64,000 bases of DNA from Nostoc indistinguendum CM1-VF10 (GCA_019359215.1 JAHHHS010000021.1:1-64000); one strand, 5' to 3'; shown: positions 17,594 to 27,771, numbered from the stretch's first letter. Notes: a model not told the origin generated them from the sequence alone. Numbers and translations: made by a program.

Positions 17594-18964
17594 ATGGCAC
17601 TGCCAATTGTTGCAATTATCGGACGCCCAAATGTGGGCAAATCCACCCTGGTTAATCGACTCGCCGGGGAACAAACGGCGATTGTCCATGATGAACCGGG
17701 AGTGACACGCGATCGCACTTATCTACCAGCTTTCTGGAATGGTCGTGAATTTTTGGTGGTAGACACTGGTGGTTTAGTTTTTAATGATGATACCGAATTT
17801 TTACCACTGATTCGCCAACAGGCAATGACAGCCCTTGCAGAAGCGTGTGGCGCTATTTTTGTCGTAGATGGTCAAACAGGCCCCACCTCGGCAGATTTAG
17901 AAATCGCCGAATGGATGCGCCAACAAACCGTACCCGTTCTACTGGCTGTAAATAAATGTGAATCTCCAGAACAAGGCTTAATGCAAGCTGCCGAGTTTTG
18001 GGAATTGGGATTGGGCGAACCTTACCCCATCTCCGCGATTCATGGAAGTGGCACAGGAGAATTACTCGACGAGTTAGTTAACCACATACCTGCTATTGAA
18101 GACATCCCAGACACGAATGAAATCAAAGTAGCAATTGTGGGACGCCCGAATGTAGGCAAATCGAGCTTACTCAACTCTTTTGTCGGGGAAGAGAGGGCAA
18201 TTGTCAGCCCAATTTCTGGCACAACCCGCGATGCTATTGATACCGTCATTGAACGAGACGGGCAAACCTACCGTTTGATTGACACCGCAGGCATTCGCAA
18301 AAAGAAACACATCGAATACGGCACAGAATTCTTTAGTATTAACCGTGCTTTCAAAGCGATTCGCCGTGCTGATGTGGTTTTATTAGTAATAGACGCCGTT
18401 GATGGAGTCACTGAGCAAGACCAAAAATTAGCTGGGCGGATTATCGAAGAAGGTCGAGCTTGCATCATCGTCGTTAATAAGTGGGATGCTGTCGAAAAAG
18501 ACTCTTACACAATCTACGACTACGAAAAAACTCTGCAATCACGGTTACATTTTACCGAATGGGCAGAAACAATTTTTGTAAGTGCCTTGTCAGGACAACG
18601 GGTAGAGAAAATCCTCGAATTGGTGAAAACTGCGGCTGAATCACACAAACGCCGTGTCAGTACATCAGTTATTAACGAAGTCTTAACAGATGCCGTCAGT
18701 TGGCATTCACCGCCAGCATCCCGTGGTGGGCGTCAGGGCAAGATTTACTATGGTACACAAGTAAGTAGCCAACCACCAACGATCGCACTATTTGTCAATG
18801 ATTCCAAACGCTTCAACGACAACTACCGCCGCTACATTGAACGCCAATTCCGGCAACAGCTAGGATTTAAAGGCACACCAATTATTTTGCTGTGGCGGAG
18901 CAAAAAAGTGCGTGATGCTGAAGTTGGTAATGTTAATAGAGCAACTCGCGTCAAAATAAGTTAG
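17594..18964 (+). CDS. der: Ribosome biogenesis GTPase Der (EngA)
   Basis: A double-domain GTPase needed for 50S ribosome assembly, 456 aa. The first G domain begins [16 protein letters not shown] and has G3 DTGG and G4 NKCE. The second begins [15 protein letters not shown] with DTAGIRKK and NKWD. A KH-like domain fills the C-terminal 110 residues. All motifs are intact. Confidence 0.98.
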   Translation: MALPIVAIIGRPNVGKSTLVNRLAGEQTAIVHDEPGVTRDRTYLPAFWNGREFLVVDTGGLVFNDDTEFLPLIRQQAMTALAEACGAIFVVDGQTGPTSADLEIAEWMRQQTVPVLLAVNKCESPEQGLMQAAEFWELGLGEPYPISAIHGSGTGELLDELVNHIPAIEDIPDTNEIKVAIVGRPNVGKSSLLNSFVGEERAIVSPISGTTRDAIDTVIERDGQTYRLIDTAGIRKKKHIEYGTEFFSINRAFKAIRRADVVLLVIDAVDGVTEQDQKLAGRIIEEGRACIIVVNKWDAVEKDSYTIYDYEKTLQSRLHFTEWAETIFVSALSGQRVEKILELVKTAAESHKRRVSTSVINEVLTDAVSWHSPPASRGGRQGKIYYGTQVSSQPPTIALFVNDSKRFNDNYRRYIERQFRQQLGFKGTPIILLWRSKKVRDAEVGNVNRATRVKIS

Positions 18965-19060
18965 GAGACGCGATTCATCGCGTCTGTACAGGAGTTATGA
19001 GTTAAAGCCAAAATTGCTATTTTTAAACCTATGTCAACATAATAGGTTAACCCAGAAGTC

Positions 19061-19087
19061 AAAACTCCTAACTCCTAACTCCTAACT
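19061..19087. repeat. AACTCCT tandem heptamers
   Basis: Four near-perfect AACTCCT units lie immediately before the EcfT gene. Together with GAGTTA upstream they form weak inverted repeats. Confidence 0.6.
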
Positions 19088-19092
19088 TTCAA

Positions 19093-20010
19093 ATGGATTT
19101 ATTACGATCGCTGCCACTTGGACTTTATTTAGAACAACCCCAAACTTGGCTGCATAAAATCGACCCGCGAATCAAGTTCGCCTGGTTGATGAGCTTTCTA
19201 ACAAGCTATGTTTTAGCTAACAACTTTTGGCGGGTGCTGCTGGTAGTAATATTGATTCTTGCCACTTTAATTGCCAGAATTCCCCGAAGAGTATGGCAGC
19301 AGCAAATGGGTTGGCTGTTAATGCTATCGTTTTTTATCTTAGTGATCGGAGCCATTAGCCCTGATGCAATGGGTGTAGATTATCAGCCACGCCTCCCAGC
19401 TAATGAACAAATATTAACCCAGCCAGCAAACTCCAAAAATATTGTTCAAGAGCCAGCAAGTAATAGCAAATACAGCTATGTGCTATTTCACAAAGGCCCA
19501 GTTAAAGTAACTCGCCGCTCCTTGGATTTGGCTGTACGTCTGAGTACAATTATATTTACCGTAATTTACAGTACCAACCTGTATCTGCTGACAACCGCAC
19601 CAGAAGAAATCACATCTGGTATAGAAAGCCTAATGCAACCCCTGCGACGCTTCAAGTGCCCTGTCACCGAAATTGCTTTAACTTTAACCTTATCCTTGCG
19701 CTTTATTCCCCTGGTTTTAGAAGAAGTGCAAAACTTATTTCGCTCTGTGATGACAAGGGCAATAAATTGGAAAAAGCTGGGATTGAAAGGAGGGTTCAAG
19801 GTTTGGATGACAGTTGCAGAGAGACTTTTGGAAAATCTGCTCTTACGAGCTGATCAAATGGCAAATGCAATGATGGTGCGGGGTTTTACTAGTCCCAACG
19901 AGCATCGAGTGCAGTGGCACGACTTACGATTCAAAGGGCGTGACTGGCTTGCTATTGCTAGTTTAATTTTATTCTGGGGAATACGCATAGCTATAGGAAC
20001 TCAGGTCTAA
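19093..20010 (+). CDS. Energy-coupling factor (CbiQ/EcfT-like) transmembrane protein
   Basis: The membrane subunit that couples ATPases to a substrate-binding component in ECF vitamin or metal importers. The protein has 305 aa, with hydrophobic segments around residues 27-75 and 145-165 and near the C-terminus. The conserved coupling region is near ADQMANAMMVRGFTS (the ARG-type motif of EcfT). It starts 5 bases after the AACTCCT repeats. No ATPase or S component is adjacent, so the substrate is unknown. Confidence 0.88.
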   Translation: MDLLRSLPLGLYLEQPQTWLHKIDPRIKFAWLMSFLTSYVLANNFWRVLLVVILILATLIARIPRRVWQQQMGWLLMLSFFILVIGAISPDAMGVDYQPRLPANEQILTQPANSKNIVQEPASNSKYSYVLFHKGPVKVTRRSLDLAVRLSTIIFTVIYSTNLYLLTTAPEEITSGIESLMQPLRRFKCPVTEIALTLTLSLRFIPLVLEEVQNLFRSVMTRAINWKKLGLKGGFKVWMTVAERLLENLLLRADQMANAMMVRGFTSPNEHRVQWHDLRFKGRDWLAIASLILFWGIRIAIGTQV

Positions 20011-20127
20011 TTTTGTACAGAGAGAGTGGTAAGAGGTAATTATATTTTGTCATTCGTCAGTAGTTGTAGTTATTTCTACTCACTGCTGAAAATTGTTAAC
20101 TAACTATTGACAACGCTTTTAAACAGT

Positions 20128-21615
20128 ATGACCAAGGCTTGGTATTGGCGATCGCTACCCTTAGAAAAGCGCACAGGTTCGGAAGTTTTTGCTGCTCTTT
20201 TTCGCCCCACCTCCGCACCGGGAATTGCTACCCTACTGGAAAGTCCCTACCCAACGCCAATCGATCATCCTCAACTCAGCCGATATTCTATCTGTGCAGG
20301 CTCTCCTCGTATAGTCAATGGCATCGCCCAGATGTGGACACCAGAAGTAGGAGAAGTTTTTCCCTTCCTAGAAAAGTTGTTACAGCAAGAGGTAGGGAAA
20401 GATGAGGGGGATGAGGTAGCATTTTCTCCCCCATCTTTGCCAGCTTCCCCACCTCCCCATCTCCCCTTCACGGGCGGTTGGTTAGGTTGGCTAGGCTACG
20501 ATGTAGCATGGGAAATTGAACAGCTACCTCGTCATAAAATTGATCCCCTGCCATTTCCCGTAGCTTTTTGGTATGAACCAAATTGTTTTGCTGTTTTGGA
20601 TCACGCGCAACAAATTCTTTGGTTAGCCGCCAGCGATCCAAATGGACTCGATGAGTTAGAGGAGAAGTTAGTAAAGAAAGACCCAGGGAAAAGTCCCCGC
20701 GTCCCGATGTTTTCTTCGCTTCCTCTCTTTTTGACATCGCAAGCAGATTATGAAACAGCAGTAAACCAGGCGAAAAAATATATTCAAGCTGGAGATATCT
20801 TTCAGGCAAATCTTTCATTGCGATTTCAAGCGTCCACATCGGCTTCTGGTTGGGAAATTTATCAAGCTTTGCAAAAAATCAATCCTTCTCCTTTTGCCAG
20901 CTATTGGCAAACGCCTTGGGGGGAAGTGAGCAGTTGTTCGCCAGAACGGTTAGTAATGTTGCAAAGTCAGCAAGCCGAAACCAGACCAATCGCCGGGACG
21001 CGATCGCGCGGTGTCACTCCAGAACAAGATATGCAACTGGCACAAGATTTACTCAGCAACACCAAAGAACGTGCAGAACACATCATGCTGGTGGACTTGG
21101 AACGTAACGATTTAGGGCGAGTCTGTGAATGGGGAACGGTTACAGTTGACGAATTGCTGACAATTGAGCGATATAGCCATGTGATGCATCTTGTTAGCAA
21201 CATCAAAGGTACTTTAAAAGGCGATCGCACTACCATTGATTTGATTCGCGCCACGTTCCCAGGTGGCACAATCACAGGTTGTCCCAAAGTCCGTTGCATG
21301 GAAATTATTGAAGAATTAGAACCCGTGCGGCGGAGCTTGTTCTACGGTTCTTGTGGCTATTTAGATTGGCGTGGTCATTTAGATTTAAATATCTTAATCC
21401 GCACCCTGCTACTAGCTCCCGTGTCTCAAGAAGGAGAGGCAGGGAGAGCAGGGGAAGTAAATTCTTTCTCACCTCCCCACTCAGCGCTCAACACCGTCTG
21501 GGGGCAAGTTGGCGCGGGAATTGTTGCAGACAGCGATCCTGAGAAAGAATGGTATGAATCTCTGCACAAATCCCAGGCACAACTGGAAGCCCTGAAAATG
21601 TTAGATAATCAATAG
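20128..21615 (+). CDS. Anthranilate synthase component I-like chorismate-binding enzyme
   Basis: A chorismate-utilising enzyme, 495 aa from ATG 20128; a TTG at 20107 would add 7 residues. The catalytic core is complete: RPIAGTRSRG, LVDLERNDLGRV, YSHVMHLVS, ATFPGGTITGCPK and FYGSCGY. PIAGT, rather than PIKGT, is the pattern of anthranilate synthase, against aminodeoxychorismate synthase with its catalytic lysine. That favours tryptophan over folate synthesis, though the rest of the enzyme should be compared with both families. Two stretches, residues about 89-113 and 429-452, look like repeat DNA read in frame (SPPSLPASPPPHLP; EGEAGRAGE). No amidotransferase gene is adjacent. Confidence 0.88.
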   Translation: MTKAWYWRSLPLEKRTGSEVFAALFRPTSAPGIATLLESPYPTPIDHPQLSRYSICAGSPRIVNGIAQMWTPEVGEVFPFLEKLLQQEVGKDEGDEVAFSPPSLPASPPPHLPFTGGWLGWLGYDVAWEIEQLPRHKIDPLPFPVAFWYEPNCFAVLDHAQQILWLAASDPNGLDELEEKLVKKDPGKSPRVPMFSSLPLFLTSQADYETAVNQAKKYIQAGDIFQANLSLRFQASTSASGWEIYQALQKINPSPFASYWQTPWGEVSSCSPERLVMLQSQQAETRPIAGTRSRGVTPEQDMQLAQDLLSNTKERAEHIMLVDLERNDLGRVCEWGTVTVDELLTIERYSHVMHLVSNIKGTLKGDRTTIDLIRATFPGGTITGCPKVRCMEIIEELEPVRRSLFYGSCGYLDWRGHLDLNILIRTLLLAPVSQEGEAGRAGEVNSFSPPHSALNTVWGQVGAGIVADSDPEKEWYESLHKSQAQLEALKMLDNQ

Positions 21616-22100
21616 GAAGTAGGGAATAGGAAATAGGGCATTGAGCATGGTTATTCTCCTTGTCCCCTTGTCCCCCACTCCCAATTTTGTGCCATTCAGC
21701 GACAGTTGTGGCAGTATGGAAAGAAGTTGAAAAGTTCGCTGTTGCCCTTGGGAACTTCAAAGGGTGTTTTCCCTTGCCGCTTCAAACTTTCAACAAGAGG
21801 ATCAGGACTGTTTTATGCCTTGTGCCGCCAAGTTGGTGAATTTGAGTTACCAAAGCACATAGCGATATCTATCGACAATCCTCTACTCTTCGAGTCTAAG
21901 CTTCGCGGGTCATATTGGACCATTTCGCCTCACTACCACTAGCTTCATCTGCCTATTAAAAACTAGATCAAGGTCTTCGTAACCGCAGTTTTGCATTTTA
22001 AGCAAATATTCTGGCGAATGTTGGTATTATCGTCTGAATGTTTGGAATTCACTGCGAAAAGATATATATACTCCCACCTTGACTACACCTTGACTCTTAA
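21616..22100. other. Spacer between the TrpE-like gene and pipX
   Basis: Positions 21616-21685 are repeat debris (AGTAGGGAATAGGAAATAGGG; CCTTGTCCCC). The rest has a 78-codon open frame at 21706-21942 that shows no recognisable domain or ribosome site and is not called as a gene. The pipX promoter should lie in the last 120 bases. Confidence 0.4.
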
Positions 22101-22379
22101 ATGAATCCAGAAAACGCAGAAACTTACATAAACCATCCAACTTGGGGTTTACTCTACAAAATCTGTATGGTTGATGAGAACCAGGATTTGTTCACCACAC
22201 TTTATGCCCAGCGCCTGTTTTTTTTGGTAGCGAATGACGTTAAAGGTGTTAAATTCCAGTCTCTAGGACGTACTGAGGCTAGAATGATGTTGGAAAATCG
22301 CTTACGTACCCTGCGGCGCAGTGGACATTCTCAGGAGTACGATCAGCTTCAGAGTGTTTTCCAACGCACCTTCCAATGA
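22101..22379 (+). CDS. pipX: Transcriptional coactivator PipX
   Basis: A small Tudor-like protein, 92 aa, that binds either the nitrogen signal protein PII or the global regulator NtcA and so tunes nitrogen-controlled transcription. Recognised by NHPTWGLLYKICMVDE, TTLYAQRLFFLV and the two C-terminal helices with RTEARMMLENRLRTLRR. Its stop overlaps the start of pipY by four bases (ATGA), so the two are translationally coupled, as in other cyanobacteria. Confidence 0.97.
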   Translation: MNPENAETYINHPTWGLLYKICMVDENQDLFTTLYAQRLFFLVANDVKGVKFQSLGRTEARMMLENRLRTLRRSGHSQEYDQLQSVFQRTFQ

Positions 22380-23044
22380 ATAGTTCGATTTCCGAACGTA
22401 TTGTTACCATTCGCTCCTCATTGCCAACTTCAGTCCGATTGATTGCTGTTAGCAAGCAAGCTTCTGTCCAGGCCATTCGGTCTGCCTATGCCGCAGGAAT
22501 TCGTGATTTTGGGGAGAGTCGCATCCAAGAAGCTGCCAGCAAACAAGCCGAGTTGCAAGACTTACCGGATATTACCTGGCACTTTATTGGACATTTGCAA
22601 AGCAATAAAGCTAAAAAAGCCATTGAACAATTCCATTGGATTCACTCCGTGGATAATTTGAAGCTGGCACAGCGCTTAGATCAATTGGCGCAACAGCTAG
22701 GAGTAAGTCCCCAGGTTTGCCTGCAAGTGAAAATTCTCCCCGATCCCAACAAGTCTGGTTGGAGTGTGCCAGAACTGTCGGCTGATTTACCTACACTCGA
22801 TCAATACAAAAATTTACAAATTCAAGGTTTGATGACAATTCCGCCTTCAGGATTAAATGATCCCGAAATTCTAAATGTGTTTAATCTCAATCGTGAACTG
22901 GCAAAAGAAATCCAGCAGCAAAACTGGTCGCACATTAAAATGCAGCACTTGTCTATGGGTATGTCAGGCGACTACGAACTGGCAGTGCAAGCAGGCGCAA
23001 CGATGGTACGATTAGGAACAATTTTGTTTGGCGATCGCTCTTAG
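22376..23044 (+). CDS. pipY: YggS/PLPBP family pyridoxal-phosphate homeostasis protein PipY
   Basis: A single-domain TIM-barrel PLP-binding protein without known enzymatic turnover, 222 aa. It helps keep free PLP and amino acids balanced. The PLP lysine is in LIAVSKQ near the N-terminus, and the phosphate-binding end is in MGMSGDYELAV and GTILFG. It is co-translated with pipX. Confidence 0.96.
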   Translation: MNSSISERIVTIRSSLPTSVRLIAVSKQASVQAIRSAYAAGIRDFGESRIQEAASKQAELQDLPDITWHFIGHLQSNKAKKAIEQFHWIHSVDNLKLAQRLDQLAQQLGVSPQVCLQVKILPDPNKSGWSVPELSADLPTLDQYKNLQIQGLMTIPPSGLNDPEILNVFNLNRELAKEIQQQNWSHIKMQHLSMGMSGDYELAVQAGATMVRLGTILFGDRS

Positions 23045-23428
23045 CCTATTGTTCATCAACTTTGTAGGTCAGTATTAATACAGATCAGGATTTGATGACA
23101 ACAATTTTGTAACAGACTGGTGCAATTGGAAACAAAGGATATAGTATTGACAAGAGCAATCGTCAAGGAAAAATGGGGTAAAAGGAGCTTTCCTTCGGAC
23201 AAACCTTAGGATATAATCTTGACTCATTATTAGGTTTAGGCGATGCACAGAACTTTCCAATAAGTGCCAGTTCATCGCCAAAGCCAGTAGTATGGGTTAC
23301 AAATAGCAAGAGGCTTGCTGAAGTATCCACCGATATAGCGTAGTTTACCTAAGTAGGCATCGCTCCTAGCTCAATTTATCCTAAGCCAAGTCAATGCTGG
23401 CTATTCGCACCAGGAGAGTACACACACA
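23045..23428. other. Spacer upstream of sepF
   Basis: About 380 bases. No gene, terminator hairpin or dispersed repeat is evident. It presumably holds a sepF promoter; no motif can be named with confidence. Confidence 0.35.
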
Positions 23429-24031
23429 ATGAACAATATATTTTCCAAACTCAGAGACTTTGTGGGTCTAAATGAGCAAGTGGAATACGAGTATTACGAA
23501 GAAGAACCAGAAACAGATAATAATTACCAAAATCTGTATCAGCAAGAAAATCCCCAACCACCTGCACCACAGGAGAGCGCAACCGCTCAAAATCGACGCT
23601 GGCGAGAACCAGTGCCTACAATGGGAGATGAGATAGCAGCAGGTTCAAAGCCAATGGGGAATGTGATTGGTATGCCAGGAGCAATTAACGGAATTTCGGA
23701 AGTTTTAGTCCTCGAACCACGCACTTTTGAAGAAATGCCCCAGGCAATTCAAGCGTTGCGAGAACGCAAGTCAGTGGTATTAAATCTGACAATTATGGAC
23801 CCAGATCAAGCTCAACGAGCAGTAGATTTTGTTGCAGGTGGTACTTACGCACTAGATGGACATCAAGAGCGCATCGGTGAAAGCATCTTCTTGTTTACAC
23901 CAAGCTGTGTCCAAGTTAGTACTCAAGGTGGTGTTCTTCATGAAGTACCACAACCACCAGCACGTCCATCTCGTCCTACAGGTTCTCCGAATCAAAACTG
24001 GGGCAACGAAACTAACCGGATGGCACAATAA
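23429..24031 (+). CDS. sepF: Cell division protein SepF
   Basis: An FtsZ-associated division protein that ties the ring to the membrane, 200 aa. An N-terminal amphipathic start ([14 protein letters not shown]) is followed by an acidic, Gln/Pro-rich linker (residues 18-70) and the conserved C-terminal beta domain (about 85-170, [20 protein letters not shown], and [13 protein letters not shown]). A GGAGAG lies upstream of the ATG. The order pipX-pipY-sepF-proC is conserved among cyanobacteria. Confidence 0.96.
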   Translation: MNNIFSKLRDFVGLNEQVEYEYYEEEPETDNNYQNLYQQENPQPPAPQESATAQNRRWREPVPTMGDEIAAGSKPMGNVIGMPGAINGISEVLVLEPRTFEEMPQAIQALRERKSVVLNLTIMDPDQAQRAVDFVAGGTYALDGHQERIGESIFLFTPSCVQVSTQGGVLHEVPQPPARPSRPTGSPNQNWGNETNRMAQ

Positions 24032-24039
24032 AGTTAAAT

Positions 24040-24134
24040 TAGTTGTTAGTCCTTTGTCCTTTGTCATTTGTCCTGAGTCTTGATAATAGTGACAAATGAC
24101 TAATGACAAATGACGAGTGACTAATGACTAATTA
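24040..24134. repeat. Short tandem repeats (CATTTGTC / GACAAATGAC)
   Basis: TTAGTCCTTTGTCCTTTGTC units face inverted GACAAATGACTAATGAC units between sepF and proC. It is the same family as at 11086-11182, 13285-13341 and 24958-25022. Confidence 0.75.
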
Positions 24135-24137
24135 GCA

Positions 24138-24956
24138 ATGACTATAAAATTTGGCTTAATTGGTGGTGGGGTAATGGGAGAAGCGCTCTTATCCCGCCTT
24201 ATAGCGCGTGGAATTTATCAATCATCAGAAGTCATAGTTAGCGAACCGCTACCTTCACGCCTAGATTTTTTAAAACAGCAATACGATGTTGCTGTAACGA
24301 CAGATAATACCGAGGTTTTCACGCAAGTAAAAGAAGTTGTCTTTTTGGCAATAAAACCGCAGGTGTTTAGTGCGATCGCTCAAGAATTAGCAAATATTGA
24401 TATTATTAATAAAGAACACTCACCCCTGATCATTTCCATCTTGGCGGGTGTGCCTTTAAGCCAGCTAGAAGCTGCATTTGTGCAATTGCCAGTTATTAGA
24501 GCAATGCCCAACACTCCAGCAACAGTGGGAGCGGGAGTTACAGCGATTTGTTTAGGTGCATACACCAGCCCCAAGCACCACCAAATAGCACAGCAAGTTT
24601 TTTCTGCTGTGGGAGAAGTAGTGGAAGTGTCAGAAGCGCTGATGGATGCAGTAACAGGGCTATCTGGTAGCGGCCCCGCTTACGTGGCGCTCTTGGTAGA
24701 AGCACTTGCCGATGGCGGAGTATCCGCAGGTTTACCTAGAGCAATTGCCAATCAATTAGCTTTACAAACCGTACTAGGAACAGCGAAACTGTTACATGAA
24801 ACCAAAATGCACCCAGCAGAACTCAAAGATCGGGTTACCAGTCCCGGAGGTACAACCATTGCGGGGATTGCCAAGTTAGAACAGGCAGGATTTCGTTCAG
24901 CTTTAATTGAAGCAGTAAAAGCTGCCGCAGAGCGATCGCAAGAACTGGGAAAATAA
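24138..24956 (+). CDS. proC: Pyrroline-5-carboxylate reductase
   Basis: The last step of proline synthesis: NAD(P)H-dependent reduction of P5C. Length 272 aa. A Rossmann loop (LIGGGVMGEALL) opens the protein. RAMPNTPATVGAG and the signature LSGSGPAYVALLVEALADGG with RVTSPGGTTIAG near the end are intact. It ends within 2 bases of another short-tandem-repeat tract. Confidence 0.97.
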   Translation: MTIKFGLIGGGVMGEALLSRLIARGIYQSSEVIVSEPLPSRLDFLKQQYDVAVTTDNTEVFTQVKEVVFLAIKPQVFSAIAQELANIDIINKEHSPLIISILAGVPLSQLEAAFVQLPVIRAMPNTPATVGAGVTAICLGAYTSPKHHQIAQQVFSAVGEVVEVSEALMDAVTGLSGSGPAYVALLVEALADGGVSAGLPRAIANQLALQTVLGTAKLLHETKMHPAELKDRVTSPGGTTIAGIAKLEQAGFRSALIEAVKAAAERSQELGK

Positions 24957-24957
24957 T

Positions 24958-25022
24958 AAAGAGTCCTTTGTCCTTTATCCTTTGTGAAAAACTAATGACA
25001 AATGACAAATGACAAATGACTA
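24958..25022. repeat. Short tandem repeats (CCTTTGTCCTTT / ACAAATGACAAATG)
   Basis: Inverted pairs of the CAAATGAC family between proC and the helicase gene, about 60 bases before the helicase start. Confidence 0.7.
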
Positions 25023-25083
25023 ATAACGAAGTTGACAAAAGACTCGTTAATATAATAAACAATCTGGTTGCAAATGTGATTGA

Positions 25084-27759
25084 GTGAATTATCCTGCGCC
25101 GTCTCCAGAACTTGACTTAGGGTCTATATTTCCCTTTGATCTGGATCAGTTTCAAAAAGAAGCGATCGCGTCCCTAAACGCCGGACGCTCCGTAGTCGTG
25201 TGTGCGCCCACAGGTTCGGGCAAAACATTAGTTGGGGAATACGCCATTTATCGCGCCCTGGCGCGAGGAAAACGTGTATTTTATACTACTCCCCTAAAGG
25301 CGTTGTCGAATCAAAAATTACGTGACTTTCGAGAAAAATTCGGGTTTGATCAAGTCGGACTGTTAACTGGAGATGCCTCCATCAACAGAGATGCACCGAT
25401 TTTGGTGATGACCACAGAAATTTTCCGAAATATGCTCTATGGCACACCCATTGGGCAAATAGGCATCTCATTAGTAGACGTTGAAGCGGTAATACTTGAT
25501 GAGTGCCACTATATGAACGATCGCCAGCGCGGTACAGTTTGGGAAGAATCAATCATCTATTGTCCCCGTGAAGTGCAACTGGCAGCCCTCTCAGCAACGG
25601 TTGCTAACAGTGATCAACTCACTGACTGGTTAAATCGCGTTCACGGCCCAACAGACCTGATTTACTCCGATTTTCGCCCAGTCCCCTTGGAATTTCACTT
25701 TTGCAATCCCAAAGGGTTATTTCCGCTGCTGAATGATAGCAAAACCAAAATTAACCCTCGCCTTCAGAAAAAGAAGGGGAGAAGCGGAGAAAGGGAGAGA
25801 GGGAGAAGTGGTAGACCTGAGGCTCCGGGAATAATTTATACCTTGAGCCAATTAGAGCAACGGGATATGCTACCAGCCATTTACTTCATCTTTAGCCGCC
25901 GGGGATGTGATAAAGCAGTGGCAGAAGTGGGTGATTTATGGCTGGTAAATAATGAAGAGTCCCAGATTTTGCGGCAACAGATTGATGACTTTTTAGCCCG
26001 CAATCCCGAAGCCGGGCGTTCTGGACAAATTGCACCCCTATACCGGGGAATTGCTGCCCACCACGCCGGAATTTTGCCTGCTTGGAAAGCATTAGTAGAA
26101 GAACTATTTCAGCAGGGACTGATTAAAGTCGTATTCGCCACTGAGACGCTGGCTGCGGGAATTAATATGCCCGCTCGGACAACAGTAATTTCCACCCTTT
26201 CTAAGCGGACTGACACCGGACACCGCCTGTTAAATGCTTCCGAATTCTTGCAAATGGCGGGACGAGCAGGCCGCCGGGGGATGGATAAACAAGGTCATGT
26301 TGTAACAGTCCAAACTCCCTTTGAAGGAGCCAAAGAGGCCGCGTATTTGGCAATATCCAAGCCAGACCCCCTTGTAAGCCAGTTTACGCCAAGTTATGGC
26401 ATGGTACTCAACTTGCTGCAAACACATACCCTAGAGCAAACTAGGGAACTGATAGAACGCAGCTTTGGGCAGTATATGGCCACCTTGCATTTAAGGCCAG
26501 AATACGATGAGATTGCCGAACTCGAAAGACAATTAGCTCAACTTCATGAGCAAATCGCCGCAGTTGATGAAAATGAACTGGCTATTTATGAGAAATTGCG
26601 GCAACGCCTGAAGGTGGAACGCCAGATATTAAAAACTTTGCAAGAGCAAGCACAGGAAGACAGACAAGAAGAACTGGGGATGATGTTGGGCTTTGCAGTG
26701 TCAGGAACTCTGTTGAGTCTCAAAGGGAAAAACATCACAGTGTCTATACCTGTAACCGCAGTGTTAGTGGGAAAATCGCCGGGTTCTGGTCAAGCTCCTT
26801 ACTTGGTATGCTTGGGGCACGATAATCGCTGGTATGTAGCAACGACAGGAGATGTAGTCGATTTGTATGCTGAACTGCCGCGAATTGAGGTGCCACCTGA
26901 TTTACTACCACCGCCAGAGATGCCCTTGAAGCCAGGACAGTCGCGCCGTGGTAACCAAGAAACATTTGCGATCGCAGCACGTATTCCCGATCCGATAGAA
27001 TCTTTGAATGTGGCTCCAGAAGTAGCAGAACAACTCAGCCGCACTACCGCCGTCCAAGAGCAATTAGAAGCTCATCCTCTGCATCAATCAGGCAATGCTG
27101 CCACGCTTTTCAAGCGCCGCGCCCGCTATGTCGAACTAGAAGCCGAACTTGAACAGTTGCAAGGACAAGTAGACCAACACTCACAACGTCATTGGGAAGA
27201 ATTTATTAATTTAATCTCAATTCTGCAACACTTTGGCGCTTTAGATAACTTAGTGCCCACAGAATTAGGGCGAATCGCTGCCGCCATTCGGGGTGAGAAT
27301 GAGTTGTGGTTAGGTTTAGTATTCGCTAGTGGTGAATTGGACAACTTAGATCCGCACCATCTAGCCGCCGCCGCCGCTGCTTTGGTGATGGAAACCCCCC
27401 GTCCAGATAGCAAGGTTAACTTTGAGCTTAGTAATGAAGTCGCAGAAGCCTTAGCAAAATTGCGGGGAATTCGTCGCCAAATGTTCCAACTACAACGGCG
27501 GTACAATGTAGCGCTGCCTATATGGTTGGAGTTTGAGTTAATTGCCATAGTGGAACAATGGGCGCTAGGAATGGAGTGGGTAGAACTCTGCGAAAACACC
27601 ACCTTAGATGAAGGCGATGTGGTGAGAATTCTCCGGCGGACGTTAGATTTATTATCGCAAATACCCCACGTTCCGCATTTGCCAGACTCTTTCCAGCGTA
27701 ATGCCTATCGGGCGATGCAGTTGATTGACCGATTCCCTGTGAATGAGGTGGTTGAATGA
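25084..27759 (+). CDS. Ski2/Mtr4-like DExH-box RNA helicase
   Basis: A superfamily 2 helicase of 891 aa with a GTG start. Walker A is APTGSGKTLVGEY near residue 44, motif II is DECHYMND, and motif VI is QMAGRAGRRGMDKQG. After the two RecA domains comes a beta-rich stretch. The C-terminal domain, about residues 690-885, matches the helical DSHCT region of Ski2/Mtr4. In eukaryotes this family feeds RNA to the exosome; its role in cyanobacteria is not settled. Residues about 229-250 (KKKGRSGERERGRSGR) are low complexity and look like repeat DNA in frame. Confidence 0.93.
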   Translation: MNYPAPSPELDLGSIFPFDLDQFQKEAIASLNAGRSVVVCAPTGSGKTLVGEYAIYRALARGKRVFYTTPLKALSNQKLRDFREKFGFDQVGLLTGDASINRDAPILVMTTEIFRNMLYGTPIGQIGISLVDVEAVILDECHYMNDRQRGTVWEESIIYCPREVQLAALSATVANSDQLTDWLNRVHGPTDLIYSDFRPVPLEFHFCNPKGLFPLLNDSKTKINPRLQKKKGRSGERERGRSGRPEAPGIIYTLSQLEQRDMLPAIYFIFSRRGCDKAVAEVGDLWLVNNEESQILRQQIDDFLARNPEAGRSGQIAPLYRGIAAHHAGILPAWKALVEELFQQGLIKVVFATETLAAGINMPARTTVISTLSKRTDTGHRLLNASEFLQMAGRAGRRGMDKQGHVVTVQTPFEGAKEAAYLAISKPDPLVSQFTPSYGMVLNLLQTHTLEQTRELIERSFGQYMATLHLRPEYDEIAELERQLAQLHEQIAAVDENELAIYEKLRQRLKVERQILKTLQEQAQEDRQEELGMMLGFAVSGTLLSLKGKNITVSIPVTAVLVGKSPGSGQAPYLVCLGHDNRWYVATTGDVVDLYAELPRIEVPPDLLPPPEMPLKPGQSRRGNQETFAIAARIPDPIESLNVAPEVAEQLSRTTAVQEQLEAHPLHQSGNAATLFKRRARYVELEAELEQLQGQVDQHSQRHWEEFINLISILQHFGALDNLVPTELGRIAAAIRGENELWLGLVFASGELDNLDPHHLAAAAAALVMETPRPDSKVNFELSNEVAEALAKLRGIRRQMFQLQRRYNVALPIWLEFELIAIVEQWALGMEWVELCENTTLDEGDVVRILRRTLDLLSQIPHVPHLPDSFQRNAYRAMQLIDRFPVNEVVE

Positions 27760-27771
27760 AAAACTCCACCC

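Noticed and set aside
20128..21615. Assignment as PabB (aminodeoxychorismate synthase)
   Set aside because: The motif reads PIAGT rather than PIKGT, lacking the catalytic lysine of PabB. It was left as TrpE-like without a firm symbol.
21706..21942. 78-codon plus-strand frame
   Set aside because: No ribosome site, no recognisable domain and unusual amino-acid mix. It is treated as spacer.
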